Positions 23,943 to 32,511 of a DNA stretch of 64,000 nucleotides are shown piece by piece. The stretch is from Sphingomonas lycopersici. GTDB lineage: Bacteria > Pseudomonadota > Alphaproteobacteria > Sphingomonadales > Sphingomonadaceae. The DNA lies in NCBI RefSeq assembly GCF_026130605.1, contig NZ_JANFAU010000001.1, forward strand, positions 248,001 through 312,000, in the 5' to 3' direction. The notes beneath the pieces are model-generated. The model ran no database searches. It was given only the letters and a program-made list of their open reading frames with translations, and was not told the origin of the DNA. Position numbers and translations under genes: made by a program. Each line of letters starts with the position of its first letter. Positions within the stretch are counted from its first letter, which is position 1.

Positions 23943-24793
23943 CAGCTGCGTGTAAACCGCTTTTTGCACGCCGCGTCGCGGGGCATCGCCGCGAGGAATT
24001 CGCGTATCGGCATGATCCATTCGGCGGGGCGGTCGAGCACCATGCCGGGGCCGCCGGGCAATTCGGCGTAGGACCAGTCGGGCCGCGCGGCACGCAGCCG
24101 CGCGCCGGATTCGAACAGGGGATCGGTCCGGCTCGCCACGATCATCGTCGGGCAGGCGATCCGCGGCACGTCCCGCTCGAAATCGTGGCGCGGGATCACC
24201 GAATGGCCGTGTTCCTTCCACGGGCCGTGCGCGAAATAGGTGACGACCGCGATGTGCACCGTCTCGTCGCTCCAGTCGGCGTCGCCGACGCGGCGCACCC
24301 ACGCCCAGCGGTCAGCAAAGTGGCTGCCGTCGGGCGCGATCTGCTGATCGTCGGCGAACCGCCCGACGCGCGCCTCGCGCTCGGCGGCGTCCAGCAACGG
24401 CGCATTGTCGAGCACCAGCCCGGCGACCAGCTCGGGACGCTCCGCCGCGAGATGCCCCGCCGCCAGCCCACCGCCGCGATGGCCGATCACCACCGCCGGG
24501 CCGATCCGCAATTGTTCGATCAGCGCGCCGGTCGCGGCGGCATAAACCTCGATCCCCGGCCGCGCTGGCGGATCGGACATGCCATGCGCGGGCAGATCGA
24601 GCGCGATCGCGCGATAGCCGGATCGCGCGAGCATCGGCAGCACATGGCGAAACTGGATCGACGCCCAGGGCGCCTGATGCACCAGCACGACCGGCGCGCC
24701 CTCGCCCAGGCTGCGATAATGAAGCTGCCCCTCGGGCCCGTCGACATAGCCGCGGCGCTCGCCGGGCAGCGCGGTAAGGATCGGCAACGTCAT
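23942..24793 (-). CDS. Alpha/beta-hydrolase-fold protein lacking nucleophile and histidine
   Basis: A 283-residue alpha/beta-hydrolase fold (VVLVHQAPWASIQFRHVLPML near residue 35, GYRAIALDLPAHGMSDPP near 59). At the nucleophile elbow the usual G-x-S-x-G reads GHRGGG, so Ser is replaced by Arg; I checked the codons (CAT CGC GGC). The C-terminal histidine segment, usually GGxHxxxxxxP, reads GGPGMVLDRPAE, so His is lost too. The acid strand VASRTDPLFE remains. It is therefore either a non-hydrolytic enzyme, such as a lyase or cofactor-free oxygenase-like protein, or a binding protein. It is translationally coupled to the FAD oxidoreductase upstream. Confidence 0.85.
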   Translation of the reverse strand: MTLPILTALPGERRGYVDGPEGQLHYRSLGEGAPVVLVHQAPWASIQFRHVLPMLARSGYRAIALDLPAHGMSDPPARPGIEVYAAATGALIEQLRIGPAVVIGHRGGGLAAGHLAAERPELVAGLVLDNAPLLDAAEREARVGRFADDQQIAPDGSHFADRWAWVRRVGDADWSDETVHIAVVTYFAHGPWKEHGHSVIPRHDFERDVPRIACPTMIVASRTDPLFESGARLRAARPDWSYAELPGGPGMVLDRPAEWIMPIREFLAAMPRDAACKKRFTRS

Positions 24794-26244
24794 CGCCGCA
24801 CCTCGAGCGGGATCATATGATCGCCGAGCAACCGACCGAAGGTCATCGCCGGGGTGACCATCATCCCGCCGCACGCGGCCTTGCCCATCGTCTGGCTGGA
24901 GCCGAGGATTTCGCCGGCGGCATAGAGATTGGCGATCGGCGTGCCGTCGGGGCGGATGACGCGCAGCTCGTCGTCCACCGCCAGCCCGATCGCGCTCGAT
25001 ACCGCGCTCGCCTGCAGCCGGATCGCGTGGAACGGCGCTTCGGCGATCGGCAGCGGGTGATGCTCGCGCCCGAAGAAATCCTTCCCGGTCTCGACGCCGT
25101 AATTGAACCCGGCGACCGACCGGGCGAGCCCCTCGGCGTCGATCCCGGCGCGTTGCGCGAGATCGGCGAGCGTATCCGCGGTCACAAACGCCGGCCCGCC
25201 CGCCGCGAACGCCGCGATCACCTGGTCGCGCGTCCAGCCCTCGACGATCGACGGGGCTTCGGTCAGCATACGATGATCGAGGATGATCCAGTAACGCTGG
25301 CCGGGCTGGTGGAACAGCGCCATCTCGCGCGCATCGACGCTGTCGATATCCTCGCGCACGAAGCGCTGCCCGGCGACATTGACGTAGATCTCCCACGGCT
25401 GGCGCCGCTCGGGGAAATGCTCGATGCGCCCCACCGCGCGCGCGGGAAAGTTGTCGCTGTTGAACAAGGTGCCGAAATTGCAGAACAGGTTTTCGGCCCC
25501 GCGCGCATAGCCGCCCAGCGACTCGCCAAGCGCCAGCCCTGCCCCGCGCGACCAAGGCCAGGGCGCGGCATTGTAATGCGGCACGCCGTTGCGCGCGGCG
25601 AAGACCTCGGCATCGCCGGCATAGCCACCGCAGGTCAGCAGCACCGCCTGTGCACGGATATCGTGCGCCACGCCATCCGGCCCACGCACGATCGCGCCGG
25701 TCACCGCGCCCGCATCGTCAGTGGTCAGCGCGGTCACCGCATGATTGAGCCGCACCGTAATCGCGCGGTCACGCGCCAATTGCTCGACGATCGGGACGAG
25801 CACGTTCTTGACGCTGATCCCGCCCTCGCGCCCCCAATAATAGCGCGGCACGCGATAGGGCTCATGCCCGAAACCGGTGACCGGATGCTCGGGCAACGGC
25901 TCGAACCCCTCGTCCATCAGCCAGTCGAAGGTCGCAGCGGCATGATCGACCGCGCGGCGCACCAGCCCGGGGTTGGCGGTGCCGCGGCTGATCCGCATCA
26001 CATCCTCGAAATGCAGGTCGGCGCTATCCTCGATCCCGCGCGCGCGCTGGAGCCGCGTGCCCGCCGCACTCATCTGCCCCGTCGCCACCCAGAGCGAGCC
26101 GCCGAGCCGATCGGCGTGATCGACCAACAGAACACGCGCGCCGCGCCGCGCGGCGAAGATCGCGGCCGGCAGCCCGGCCGATCCGCCGCCGACGATCAGC
26201 AGATCGATATCGTCATCCTGTCGCACCTGCTCCGCAGCGTCCAC
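24790..26244 (-). CDS. FAD-dependent oxidoreductase (fumarate-reductase/ketosteroid-dehydrogenase type)
   Basis: A 484-residue FAD-binding-2 family flavoprotein. DLLIVGGGSAGLPAAIFAARRGARVLLVD near residue 14 is the nucleotide motif and the C-terminal NLYAAGEILGSSQTMGKAACGGMMVTPAMTFGRLLG is the family's FAD-contacting end. Relatives reduce fumarate-like C=C bonds or introduce them into ring ketones. The start is a GTG at 26244 with GGGGAG seven to twelve bases ahead; longer versions would run into the operator at 26280. It overlaps the hydrolase-fold gene by four bases. With maleate-like intermediates proposed for the island, a C=C reduction or desaturation is a fitting role (inference). Confidence 0.85.
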   Translation of the reverse strand: MDAAEQVRQDDDIDLLIVGGGSAGLPAAIFAARRGARVLLVDHADRLGGSLWVATGQMSAAGTRLQRARGIEDSADLHFEDVMRISRGTANPGLVRRAVDHAAATFDWLMDEGFEPLPEHPVTGFGHEPYRVPRYYWGREGGISVKNVLVPIVEQLARDRAITVRLNHAVTALTTDDAGAVTGAIVRGPDGVAHDIRAQAVLLTCGGYAGDAEVFAARNGVPHYNAAPWPWSRGAGLALGESLGGYARGAENLFCNFGTLFNSDNFPARAVGRIEHFPERRQPWEIYVNVAGQRFVREDIDSVDAREMALFHQPGQRYWIILDHRMLTEAPSIVEGWTRDQVIAAFAAGGPAFVTADTLADLAQRAGIDAEGLARSVAGFNYGVETGKDFFGREHHPLPIAEAPFHAIRLQASAVSSAIGLAVDDELRVIRPDGTPIANLYAAGEILGSSQTMGKAACGGMMVTPAMTFGRLLGDHMIPLEVRR

Positions 26245-26279
26245 GCGTGCTCCCCATCCCGATCGCTCGGCCGAAATCA

Positions 26280-26302
26280 AATGTACTATTTATATATCAA
26301 AT
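26280..26302. promoter_or_regulatory. GntR-type operator, copy 5
   Basis: AATGTACTA-TTTA-TATATCAAA; the right arm is perfect and the left arm keeps TGTnnTA. It lies 36 bases ahead of the GTG start of the FAD oxidoreductase. Confidence 0.65.
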
Positions 26303-26350
26303 CATCCGCGCGTCGCGAAATCAAGCGCGGTGATCGCGGCGCAGCCCGCC

Positions 26351-27697
26351 TCAGGCGGTCGCGAGCTCGGCCTGCCCCGCCGCGCGCGGCGCTTCATCCC
26401 TCAGCGTCTCGGCCATATCGGCGGCTAGCGCGCGATAATGTTTGAGGCCGAGGCAGACGAATAACAGGGTCGGAAGGCCGATGATCACCACGAACCCGCT
26501 CAGCGCCACGCCGATCGCCTTAGGCGTGCCCATCCAGTCGGTCGCCGCGCCGATCAACGGCGGCCCGAGCAGCGGGCCGACCAACGTGATCACGGTGTTG
26601 AAGATCGCCACCGAACGGCTGCGCATCTCGCCCGGGGTGATCATCTGCAACGCCGCCGGACCGCCGGCGGTGGCGGCGGATTTGCCGATGAAGGCGATGA
26701 ACATCGCCACCACCGCCCATTGCGCCGAGGGCATGATCGGATAGAGCGCGCTCGCCGGCACGGTGATGAACAGGCCGAGGATCAGCACGCGCATCGCGCT
26801 ATCCTCCTTGCCTTTGCCCAAGGCGTTGCTCGCCCACAGCGCCAGCGCGGTGCCGATCGGGCCGGCGGTGAAATAGAACAGCCCCGTCACCGCGCCGATT
26901 TCCGCGACGTTCCAGCCATAGACGCGCTGGAACAGCGGCACGTTCCACAAGGTCAACGTGCTCATCGCGAAGTTGCACGTCGCGCCCAGCGTCACCACGC
27001 CGAACCCGCGCCAACGCTGGAGCATGTAGCGCAGCGCGCTCGCCTGCGGCCCCTGTTGCGGCGCGAGCCGCTCGGTGCGCGCCGGCTCGCGCACCGTCAA
27101 CATCAGCAGCGCGAACAGCAGCCCCGGAATGCCGACGAGGAAGAAGGCGAGCTGCCACGGCTCGAAACTGCCCAGCCCGAACAAGTGCATCGGCCCGCTG
27201 TCGTGCAGGGCCGAGACGAGATAGCCGCCGAGCAAGAACGCCAGCCCCGCGCCGAGATACGGCCCGGCCATATAAAGACTGATCGCCCGCGCACGCTCCT
27301 TGCGGTTGAAATAATCGCTGATCATCGAGACCGAGCAGGGGCTGACCACCGCCTCGCCCAACCCCAGCCCGAAGCGGAAGAAGAGCAGCGGGAGGAAGCT
27401 CATCGCAAAGCCGCTCATCGTCGTCATCATGCACCAGATGACGATGCCGGCGACGAGCAGCCATTTGCGGCTCGTGCGATCGGCGAGCAGCCCGAGCGGG
27501 ATCGTCACCAGCACGTTGAACGTCGAAAAGGCCGGCCCCATCAACAGCCCGACCTGAAAGTCGCTCAGGTCCATCGCCTTTTTGATCGGCTCGACCAGCA
27601 GCGACAAGATGTAGCGATCGAAATAGGAAAGAACGAAGACCAGCAGCAGCAGGACGACGACATACCAACGGTATAATGCTCCCGTGCGCTGTTCCAC
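26351..27697 (-). CDS. MFS transporter (spinster-like)
   Basis: A 448-residue inner-membrane transporter with 12 predicted helices. WYVVVLLLLVFVLSYFDRYILSLLVEPIKK at the N-terminus and LLADRTSRKWL between helices 2 and 3 are typical of the spinster-like MFS group common near TonB receptors in sphingomonads. It probably moves the island substrate or product across the inner membrane. Start is a GTG at 27697 with AAGAAGGGA upstream. An operator copy 25 bases upstream puts it in the GntR regulon. Confidence 0.92.
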   Translation of the reverse strand: MEQRTGALYRWYVVVLLLLVFVLSYFDRYILSLLVEPIKKAMDLSDFQVGLLMGPAFSTFNVLVTIPLGLLADRTSRKWLLVAGIVIWCMMTTMSGFAMSFLPLLFFRFGLGLGEAVVSPCSVSMISDYFNRKERARAISLYMAGPYLGAGLAFLLGGYLVSALHDSGPMHLFGLGSFEPWQLAFFLVGIPGLLFALLMLTVREPARTERLAPQQGPQASALRYMLQRWRGFGVVTLGATCNFAMSTLTLWNVPLFQRVYGWNVAEIGAVTGLFYFTAGPIGTALALWASNALGKGKEDSAMRVLILGLFITVPASALYPIMPSAQWAVVAMFIAFIGKSAATAGGPAALQMITPGEMRSRSVAIFNTVITLVGPLLGPPLIGAATDWMGTPKAIGVALSGFVVIIGLPTLLFVCLGLKHYRALAADMAETLRDEAPRAAGQAELATA

Positions 27698-27721
27698 CGG
27701 CGTCCCTTCTTCCCGTAAATA

Positions 27722-27744
27722 TTTGTTATATTGAGATACTATAG
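27722..27744. promoter_or_regulatory. GntR-type operator, copy 6
   Basis: TTTGTTATA-TTGA-GATACTATA: left arm perfect, right arm degenerate. It precedes the MFS gene and covers the stop codon of methyltransferase 2. Confidence 0.6.
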
Positions 27745-28944
27745 CGGCAAACTGCTGCCGAAGACGTACCAGCCGCCCTTGCCGTGCCGCGGCCGGCCGG
27801 GCTCGTCCCAGCCGAAGGCGTGGTGGCGATCGGGATAGGCGTTCACGTCGGGCAGGATCTGCGCGAAGCTGCGCGCGCGATCGAACCCGGCCGTCTCCAT
27901 CAACGCGATCGGATCCTGCGCGCGAAAGGCGGTGTAGAAGGGCTCGTTGTTATTGTCGGTATCCCAGTTCCAGAAATAATCTTCCCAGGCATCGACCAGC
28001 CCGGTCGCGGGCAATTCCTGATGCACCATCATCCCGCCGGGGCGCAGCAGCCGGCGGCATTCCGCGAGCACCTTGCGCGTCGCCTTCACCGGGATCTCGT
28101 GGAAGAAGAAGCTCGAGACGATCAGATCGAAATACCCGTCGGGGAAATCCAGCGCTTCGGCATTCTGCTGGCTGAAATGAACCTTTATCCCCTCATGTTC
28201 GGCGACCGCATGACCCCAACGCAGCAACGGCGCGGCGAGATCGACGCCATAGGCCTCCACGCCGGGAAACGCCTCGACATAAGGAATCAGATTCTTGCCC
28301 GACGAGGTGCCGAGATCGAGGATCCGCAGCGGGCGGAAATCGGGCCGCTCATGCTTGATCCAGCGGCTGATCACCCGCGCCACCCCGCCCCAGCTGCGGT
28401 GGCTCATCGTCGCCGAAAAGACCCGTGCGCCGAGGCTGACGACGGCGCCCTGCGCAACATCGTCCTCGACCCATTCACTGTGGAAGCACCCCGGGGTGAG
28501 ATGCACGTCGAGCGTGGTGAGATAGCGCGGCATCTCCAGCGCCGGATCGAGCCGCAGCGAGCCGCCGGCCGGGTTGCGCGCCGCCGCCTCGCGCGAAACC
28601 TCGATCATCTCGGGCAGCGCGCGTTCGATGCTGTCCTGCACCGAGAGGAAGCACATCTCCTGCGCGTTATAGCGTAGCGTGGAATAGAAACGATAGGACG
28701 CCTCGCGCTTCATCGCGCGCTCGATCGCCAGCGCATCGTCGAGCGCCTCGCCCTTCGCCGCGCGCTGCGGCTTCACGCGCGCGTCGAAATTGCGCTTGAG
28801 CGTCTCGGGCATGTCCTGGATCGCGAAGCGGCGCAGCGCGCTGCAGAAACGCTGGCGTCCGCGCTCCTCCAGCGTCGGCCGGGCGAGCGCCTCGATATCG
28901 GGGATCACCGAATTGCGTCGATCCAGCGGCGCGTTGGAAGCCAT
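27739..28944 (-). CDS. Two-domain class I SAM methyltransferase 2
   Basis: A 401-residue paralogue of the protein at 14768. The N-terminal part (to about 220) carries the same landmarks (VSVQDSIERALPEM, GSLRLDPALE, LDVHLTPGCF, ARVFS); the C-terminal part has motif I ILDLGTSSGKNL, the acidic strand AYGVDLA and FDLIVSSFFFHEI. The ATG at 28944 follows GGAGGGA. It diverges from the FAD monooxygenase across an operator-bearing gap. That two diverged copies of a rare architecture are kept in one regulon suggests two methylations, or two partners in one complex. Confidence 0.8.
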   Translation of the reverse strand: MASNAPLDRRNSVIPDIEALARPTLEERGRQRFCSALRRFAIQDMPETLKRNFDARVKPQRAAKGEALDDALAIERAMKREASYRFYSTLRYNAQEMCFLSVQDSIERALPEMIEVSREAAARNPAGGSLRLDPALEMPRYLTTLDVHLTPGCFHSEWVEDDVAQGAVVSLGARVFSATMSHRSWGGVARVISRWIKHERPDFRPLRILDLGTSSGKNLIPYVEAFPGVEAYGVDLAAPLLRWGHAVAEHEGIKVHFSQQNAEALDFPDGYFDLIVSSFFFHEIPVKATRKVLAECRRLLRPGGMMVHQELPATGLVDAWEDYFWNWDTDNNNEPFYTAFRAQDPIALMETAGFDRARSFAQILPDVNAYPDRHHAFGWDEPGRPRHGKGGWYVFGSSLPL

Positions 28945-29036
28945 GTCACATCCCTCCTGCCGGCACCTGCCGTCAGCGTCCCGTTGCAACCTTTCGTTCC
29001 CTCGCCCTCTGGACAACAGGCGCTTAAGGCTGTTGA

Positions 29037-29059
29037 ATAGTCTTATATCTAGTACAAAT
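29037..29059. promoter_or_regulatory. GntR-type operator, copy 7 (weaker)
   Basis: On the minus strand TTTGTACTA-N4-TAAGACTAT: left arm fits TTTGTnnTA, right arm is weak. It is 29 bases before the monooxygenase ATG at 29088 and 93 bases from the methyltransferase 2 start, in a divergent promoter. Confidence 0.5.
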
Positions 29060-29087
29060 GAGATTGCAAGGGAGGCCGGCGAGAGGG

Positions 29088-30275
29088 ATGAAGCGGGTGT
29101 TGATAGCGGGGGCCGGGCCGGTCGGCCTGACGGCGGCGCTGTTGCTGCTGCGGCGCGGCATTGCGTTCACGCTGCTCGAACAGGCGGAGGCGCTGCCCGA
29201 CGATCTGCGCGCCTCGACCTTCCACCCGCCGACGCTCGACATGCTCGCCCGGCTCGGGGTGGCGGACGCGCTGATCGCGAAGGGGCTGGTCAGCCCGACG
29301 TGGCAGATTCGCATGCATCCCAGCGGCGAGCGCGCAATATTCGATCTCGCCGCGATCGGCGATGCCACCGCGCATCCCTATCGCCTGCAATGCAAGCAAT
29401 CGGTGCTGTGTCGCATCCTGCTCGATGAGGTCCGCGCGCAGGGCGGCGACGTGCGGATGGGCATGGCGGTCGAGGATGTCGCGCAGGACGACGATGGCGT
29501 GTCGGTCATCGCGCGCGACGCAGCCGGGGGATTGCATCGCTTCGACGGCAGCTTCCTGATCGCCGCGGACGGTGCGCGCAGCGTGGTGCGCGGCAAGCTC
29601 GACCTTGCGTTCGAGGGCAAGACCTATCCCGAGACGACGATTCTCGCGACGACGCGCTTCCCGTTCCACGATCACCTGCCGGCGCTGTCGAACGTCAATT
29701 ACGTGTGGAAGGAAAACGGCACCTTCAGCCTGTTGCGGCTGCCCGATCTGTGGCGCTGCAGCCTTTATCCCGATGGCGACGAGACGATCGAGGATGCGCT
29801 GGAGCCCGCCAGCATCGCGCGCAAATTGCAGGAGATCGCGCCCAATCCGGGCGGCCACGTGGTCGATGAGATTCGCCCCTATCGCATTCATATGCGGATC
29901 GTGGACGATTATCGCCACGGCCGCATCCTGCTTGCCGGCGACGCCGCGCACGTCAATTCGCCCTCGGGCGGGATGGGGATGAACGGCGGGATTCACGACG
30001 CGCACGAGCTGGTCGCGACGCTTGCCGCGGTGCTCGACGGCCGACCGATCGCGCATCTCGATCGCTATACGCGCCGCCGGCGCCCGATCGCGCTGCAGGA
30101 GATATTGACCCAGGCCGACCGCAACCGCGCGCGAATGCAGGAGCGCGATCCGGCGAAGCGCCGCGCGATGCTCGCCGCGCTCCAGCGCACCGCCGGCGAT
30201 CCGGCCGAGGCGCGCGCGCATCTGCTCCGCACCTCGATGATCGACGGCCTGCGCAAGGCCGCCGAAATCGCATGA
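29088..30275 (+). CDS. FAD-dependent aromatic monooxygenase (PHBH-like)
   Basis: A 395-residue group A flavoprotein monooxygenase with all three signatures: GAGPVGLTAALLLLRRG at the N-terminus, IAADGARSVVRGKL (DG motif) near residue 160, and ILLAGDAAHVNSPSGGMGMNGGIHDA (GD motif) near residue 280. It would hydroxylate an aromatic or N-heteroaromatic ring using NAD(P)H and oxygen. GAGAGGG precedes the ATG at 29088. First of five plus-strand genes, coupled by ATGA to the isomerase-like gene. Members such as NicC act in nicotinate breakdown, in line with other nicotinate-like steps here. Confidence 0.9.
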   Translation: MKRVLIAGAGPVGLTAALLLLRRGIAFTLLEQAEALPDDLRASTFHPPTLDMLARLGVADALIAKGLVSPTWQIRMHPSGERAIFDLAAIGDATAHPYRLQCKQSVLCRILLDEVRAQGGDVRMGMAVEDVAQDDDGVSVIARDAAGGLHRFDGSFLIAADGARSVVRGKLDLAFEGKTYPETTILATTRFPFHDHLPALSNVNYVWKENGTFSLLRLPDLWRCSLYPDGDETIEDALEPASIARKLQEIAPNPGGHVVDEIRPYRIHMRIVDDYRHGRILLAGDAAHVNSPSGGMGMNGGIHDAHELVATLAAVLDGRPIAHLDRYTRRRRPIALQEILTQADRNRARMQERDPAKRRAMLAALQRTAGDPAEARAHLLRTSMIDGLRKAAEIA

Positions 30276-31042
30276 CCCCCGCGACCTATGATTATGGCCG
30301 CGCGGGGGTGATCGGGATCGGCACGCCGCAGGCCAACCCCACGGTCGAGGCGGAGATGCGCGTGCTGATGCCCCCCGCGGTGCTGGTCGCAGTCACGCGG
30401 CTGACCAGCACCGCGGACCAGTCGATCGATCGGCTGCGCGATTATCTCACACATCTCGATCGCGCGCTGGCGCAATTCGATACGCTGCGCCCCGCGGCTT
30501 ATGGCTTCGCCTGCACCGGTTCCTCCTATCTGATCGATCGCGACCGCGAGCGCGCATTGATCGAGCGGCTGGAGGCACGGTTCGGCTATCCGATCATCAC
30601 CGCCACCGATGCGATCCACGCCGAATTGCAGCGATCGGGCGCGACGCGCATAGCGCTCGCCTCACCTTATCCGCCCGCTTTGGCCGATGCCGCCGCACTT
30701 TTCTGGCGCGCGCGCGGCTATGACGTCGCCGAGGTCCGGCGCATCGAGACCGGCAGTGCAGACACACGGAGTATCTATGCGCTGGGCAGCGCCGAAGCGC
30801 GCCCGATCGCGACCGCGCTTGCCGCGCGCGATGTCGACGCGGTGCTGCTGAGCGGGACCGGCATGCCCTCGCTCGCCCTGCTCGCCGATCCGCCGCCGGG
30901 CGCCCCGCTGCTTTCCTCGAACCTGTGCCTCGCGCGCAGCCTGTGCCGTCAGCTCGGGCTGGCGGAACCCGATCCGATCGACTGGCACCCGCGTCTCGCC
31001 GCGGCGCTCACCCCATCCAACGAAGGACATTCCCCGCAATGA
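30272..31042 (+). CDS. Maleate isomerase/arylmalonate decarboxylase-superfamily protein
   Basis: A 256-residue protein of the Asp/Glu racemase superfamily, closest in layout to maleate cis-trans isomerase (GVIGIGTPQANPTVEAEM at the start, FACTGSSYLI near residue 80, LLSGTGMPSLALL near 193). Two-cysteine members use one Cys from each half; here the first (CTGSS) is present and the second is replaced by Gly (SGTGMP). So it may be a one-cysteine isomerase or a decarboxylase. It overlaps both neighbours by four bases. With a NicF-like amidohydrolase in the island, a role on a maleate-type acid (for example citraconate to mesaconate) is likely but unproved. Confidence 0.8.
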   Translation: MTPATYDYGRAGVIGIGTPQANPTVEAEMRVLMPPAVLVAVTRLTSTADQSIDRLRDYLTHLDRALAQFDTLRPAAYGFACTGSSYLIDRDRERALIERLEARFGYPIITATDAIHAELQRSGATRIALASPYPPALADAAALFWRARGYDVAEVRRIETGSADTRSIYALGSAEARPIATALAARDVDAVLLSGTGMPSLALLADPPPGAPLLSSNLCLARSLCRQLGLAEPDPIDWHPRLAAALTPSNEGHSPQ

Positions 31043-32508
31043 CTATTCACGCGACAGCGATCATCGATGCCGAGCGCATCGCCGGCACCGGCAGGCCGAT
31101 CGAGGTGGTCGACCCGTCGACCGAGGCGGTGATCGCCGAGGTCGCGGAGGCGGACGACGCGCTGGTCGACCGCGCGGTCGCCTCCGCCCGCGCCGCGTTC
31201 GAGCGCGGCGAGTGGAGCCGCGCCAGCGTCGAGCAACGTCAGGCGGTGCTGCGCGCCTGCGCCGATGCGATCGACGCCGCGGCGGACCGCATCGCCGATG
31301 TGGAATGCGCCAATACCGGCATCCCCTACGCGCAGGTCCGCAACGGCCAGGTGGTGCGCGCGGCGGGCAATTTCCGCTTCTTCGCCGATTATATCGGCCA
31401 GATGACCGCGGAGCTCTATGAGCAGGATCCGCAATATCTCACTTATGTGCGGCGCGAGCCGGTCGGCGTCGCCGCGCTGATCTCGCCGTGGAATTCGCCG
31501 CTCGCGCTCGGCTCGATGAAGGTCGCCTCGGCGATCGCGTTCGGCAACAGCTGCGTGCTCAAGCCCGCGGAACAAGATCCGCTCGGGCTGACGATGCTGA
31601 TCGAGGCGATCCAAAGCGCGGGGCTGCCCGGCGGGGTGGTCAATCTCGTCAACGGCTTCGGCGCAAGCGTCGGCGACCGGCTGGTGCGTCATCCCGACGT
31701 GGATTGCGTCTCGTTCACCGGCGGCACGCGCACCGGCAGGATCATCATGTCGGCCGCGGGCGCCAATCTGAAGCCGTCGGTCATGGAATTGGGCGGTAAA
31801 TCGGCCAATATCATCTTCGACGATGCCGATTTCGAGGCGGCGCTGGACGGCGCGCTGATCGGCATCTTCAGCAACAACGGCCAGCAATGCCTCGCCGGAT
31901 CACGCGTGCTGGTGCAGCGCCGGATCTACAAGCAATTCGTCGAGGCGTTCGTCGAGCGCACGCGCAAGGTGCGGGTGGGCGATCCGCGCGACGCCGCGAC
32001 CGAGATCGGCCCGCTCGCGACGCGCCAGCATTATGCGCATGTGATGAGCTTCGTCCCCGCGATCGGCGATAGCGGCGCGCGGATCCTCGCCGGCGGCGGC
32101 CGTGCGCCGGGGTTCGAGCGCGGTTTCTACTTCCAGCCGACGATCGCCGAGGTCGAGTCCAACGCGCACCGCTTGTGCCAGGAGGAGATTTTCGGCCCGT
32201 TCGCCGCGATCATGCCGTTCGACAGCGACGAGGACGCCTATCGCATCGCCAATGAATCGCGCTTCGGGCTGGTCGGCTATGCCTGGTCGCGCGACATCGC
32301 GCGGGTGATGGAGGCGCAGGAACGGATCTCGGCCGGCACGATCTGGTGCAACACCCCGATGTTCCGCGATTTGCGCGCGCCGTTCGGCGGTTTTCGCGAA
32401 TCCGGGGTCGGCGCCGAGGGCGGGCGCGCGGCGGAAACATTCTACACGCGCCAGAAAGCGGTGAGCATCCCGCGCCGCCCGCTCAATCTGCGCAAGCTGG
32501 GGGCCTGA
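31039..32508 (+). CDS. Aldehyde dehydrogenase (NAD(P)+)
   Basis: A 489-residue aldehyde dehydrogenase with the cofactor-binding ISPWNSPLALG near residue 155, MELGGKSANIIFDDAD (catalytic Glu) near 250 and NNGQQCLAGSR (catalytic Cys) near 286. It oxidises an aldehyde to an acid. The ATG at 31039 overlaps the stop of the isomerase-like gene; the longer in-frame version has no support. Third of five genes in the plus-strand operon. The substrate is probably a side-chain or cleavage-product aldehyde of the island pathway. Confidence 0.92.
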   Translation: MTIHATAIIDAERIAGTGRPIEVVDPSTEAVIAEVAEADDALVDRAVASARAAFERGEWSRASVEQRQAVLRACADAIDAAADRIADVECANTGIPYAQVRNGQVVRAAGNFRFFADYIGQMTAELYEQDPQYLTYVRREPVGVAALISPWNSPLALGSMKVASAIAFGNSCVLKPAEQDPLGLTMLIEAIQSAGLPGGVVNLVNGFGASVGDRLVRHPDVDCVSFTGGTRTGRIIMSAAGANLKPSVMELGGKSANIIFDDADFEAALDGALIGIFSNNGQQCLAGSRVLVQRRIYKQFVEAFVERTRKVRVGDPRDAATEIGPLATRQHYAHVMSFVPAIGDSGARILAGGGRAPGFERGFYFQPTIAEVESNAHRLCQEEIFGPFAAIMPFDSDEDAYRIANESRFGLVGYAWSRDIARVMEAQERISAGTIWCNTPMFRDLRAPFGGFRESGVGAEGGRAAETFYTRQKAVSIPRRPLNLRKLGA

Positions 32509-32511
32509 ACC

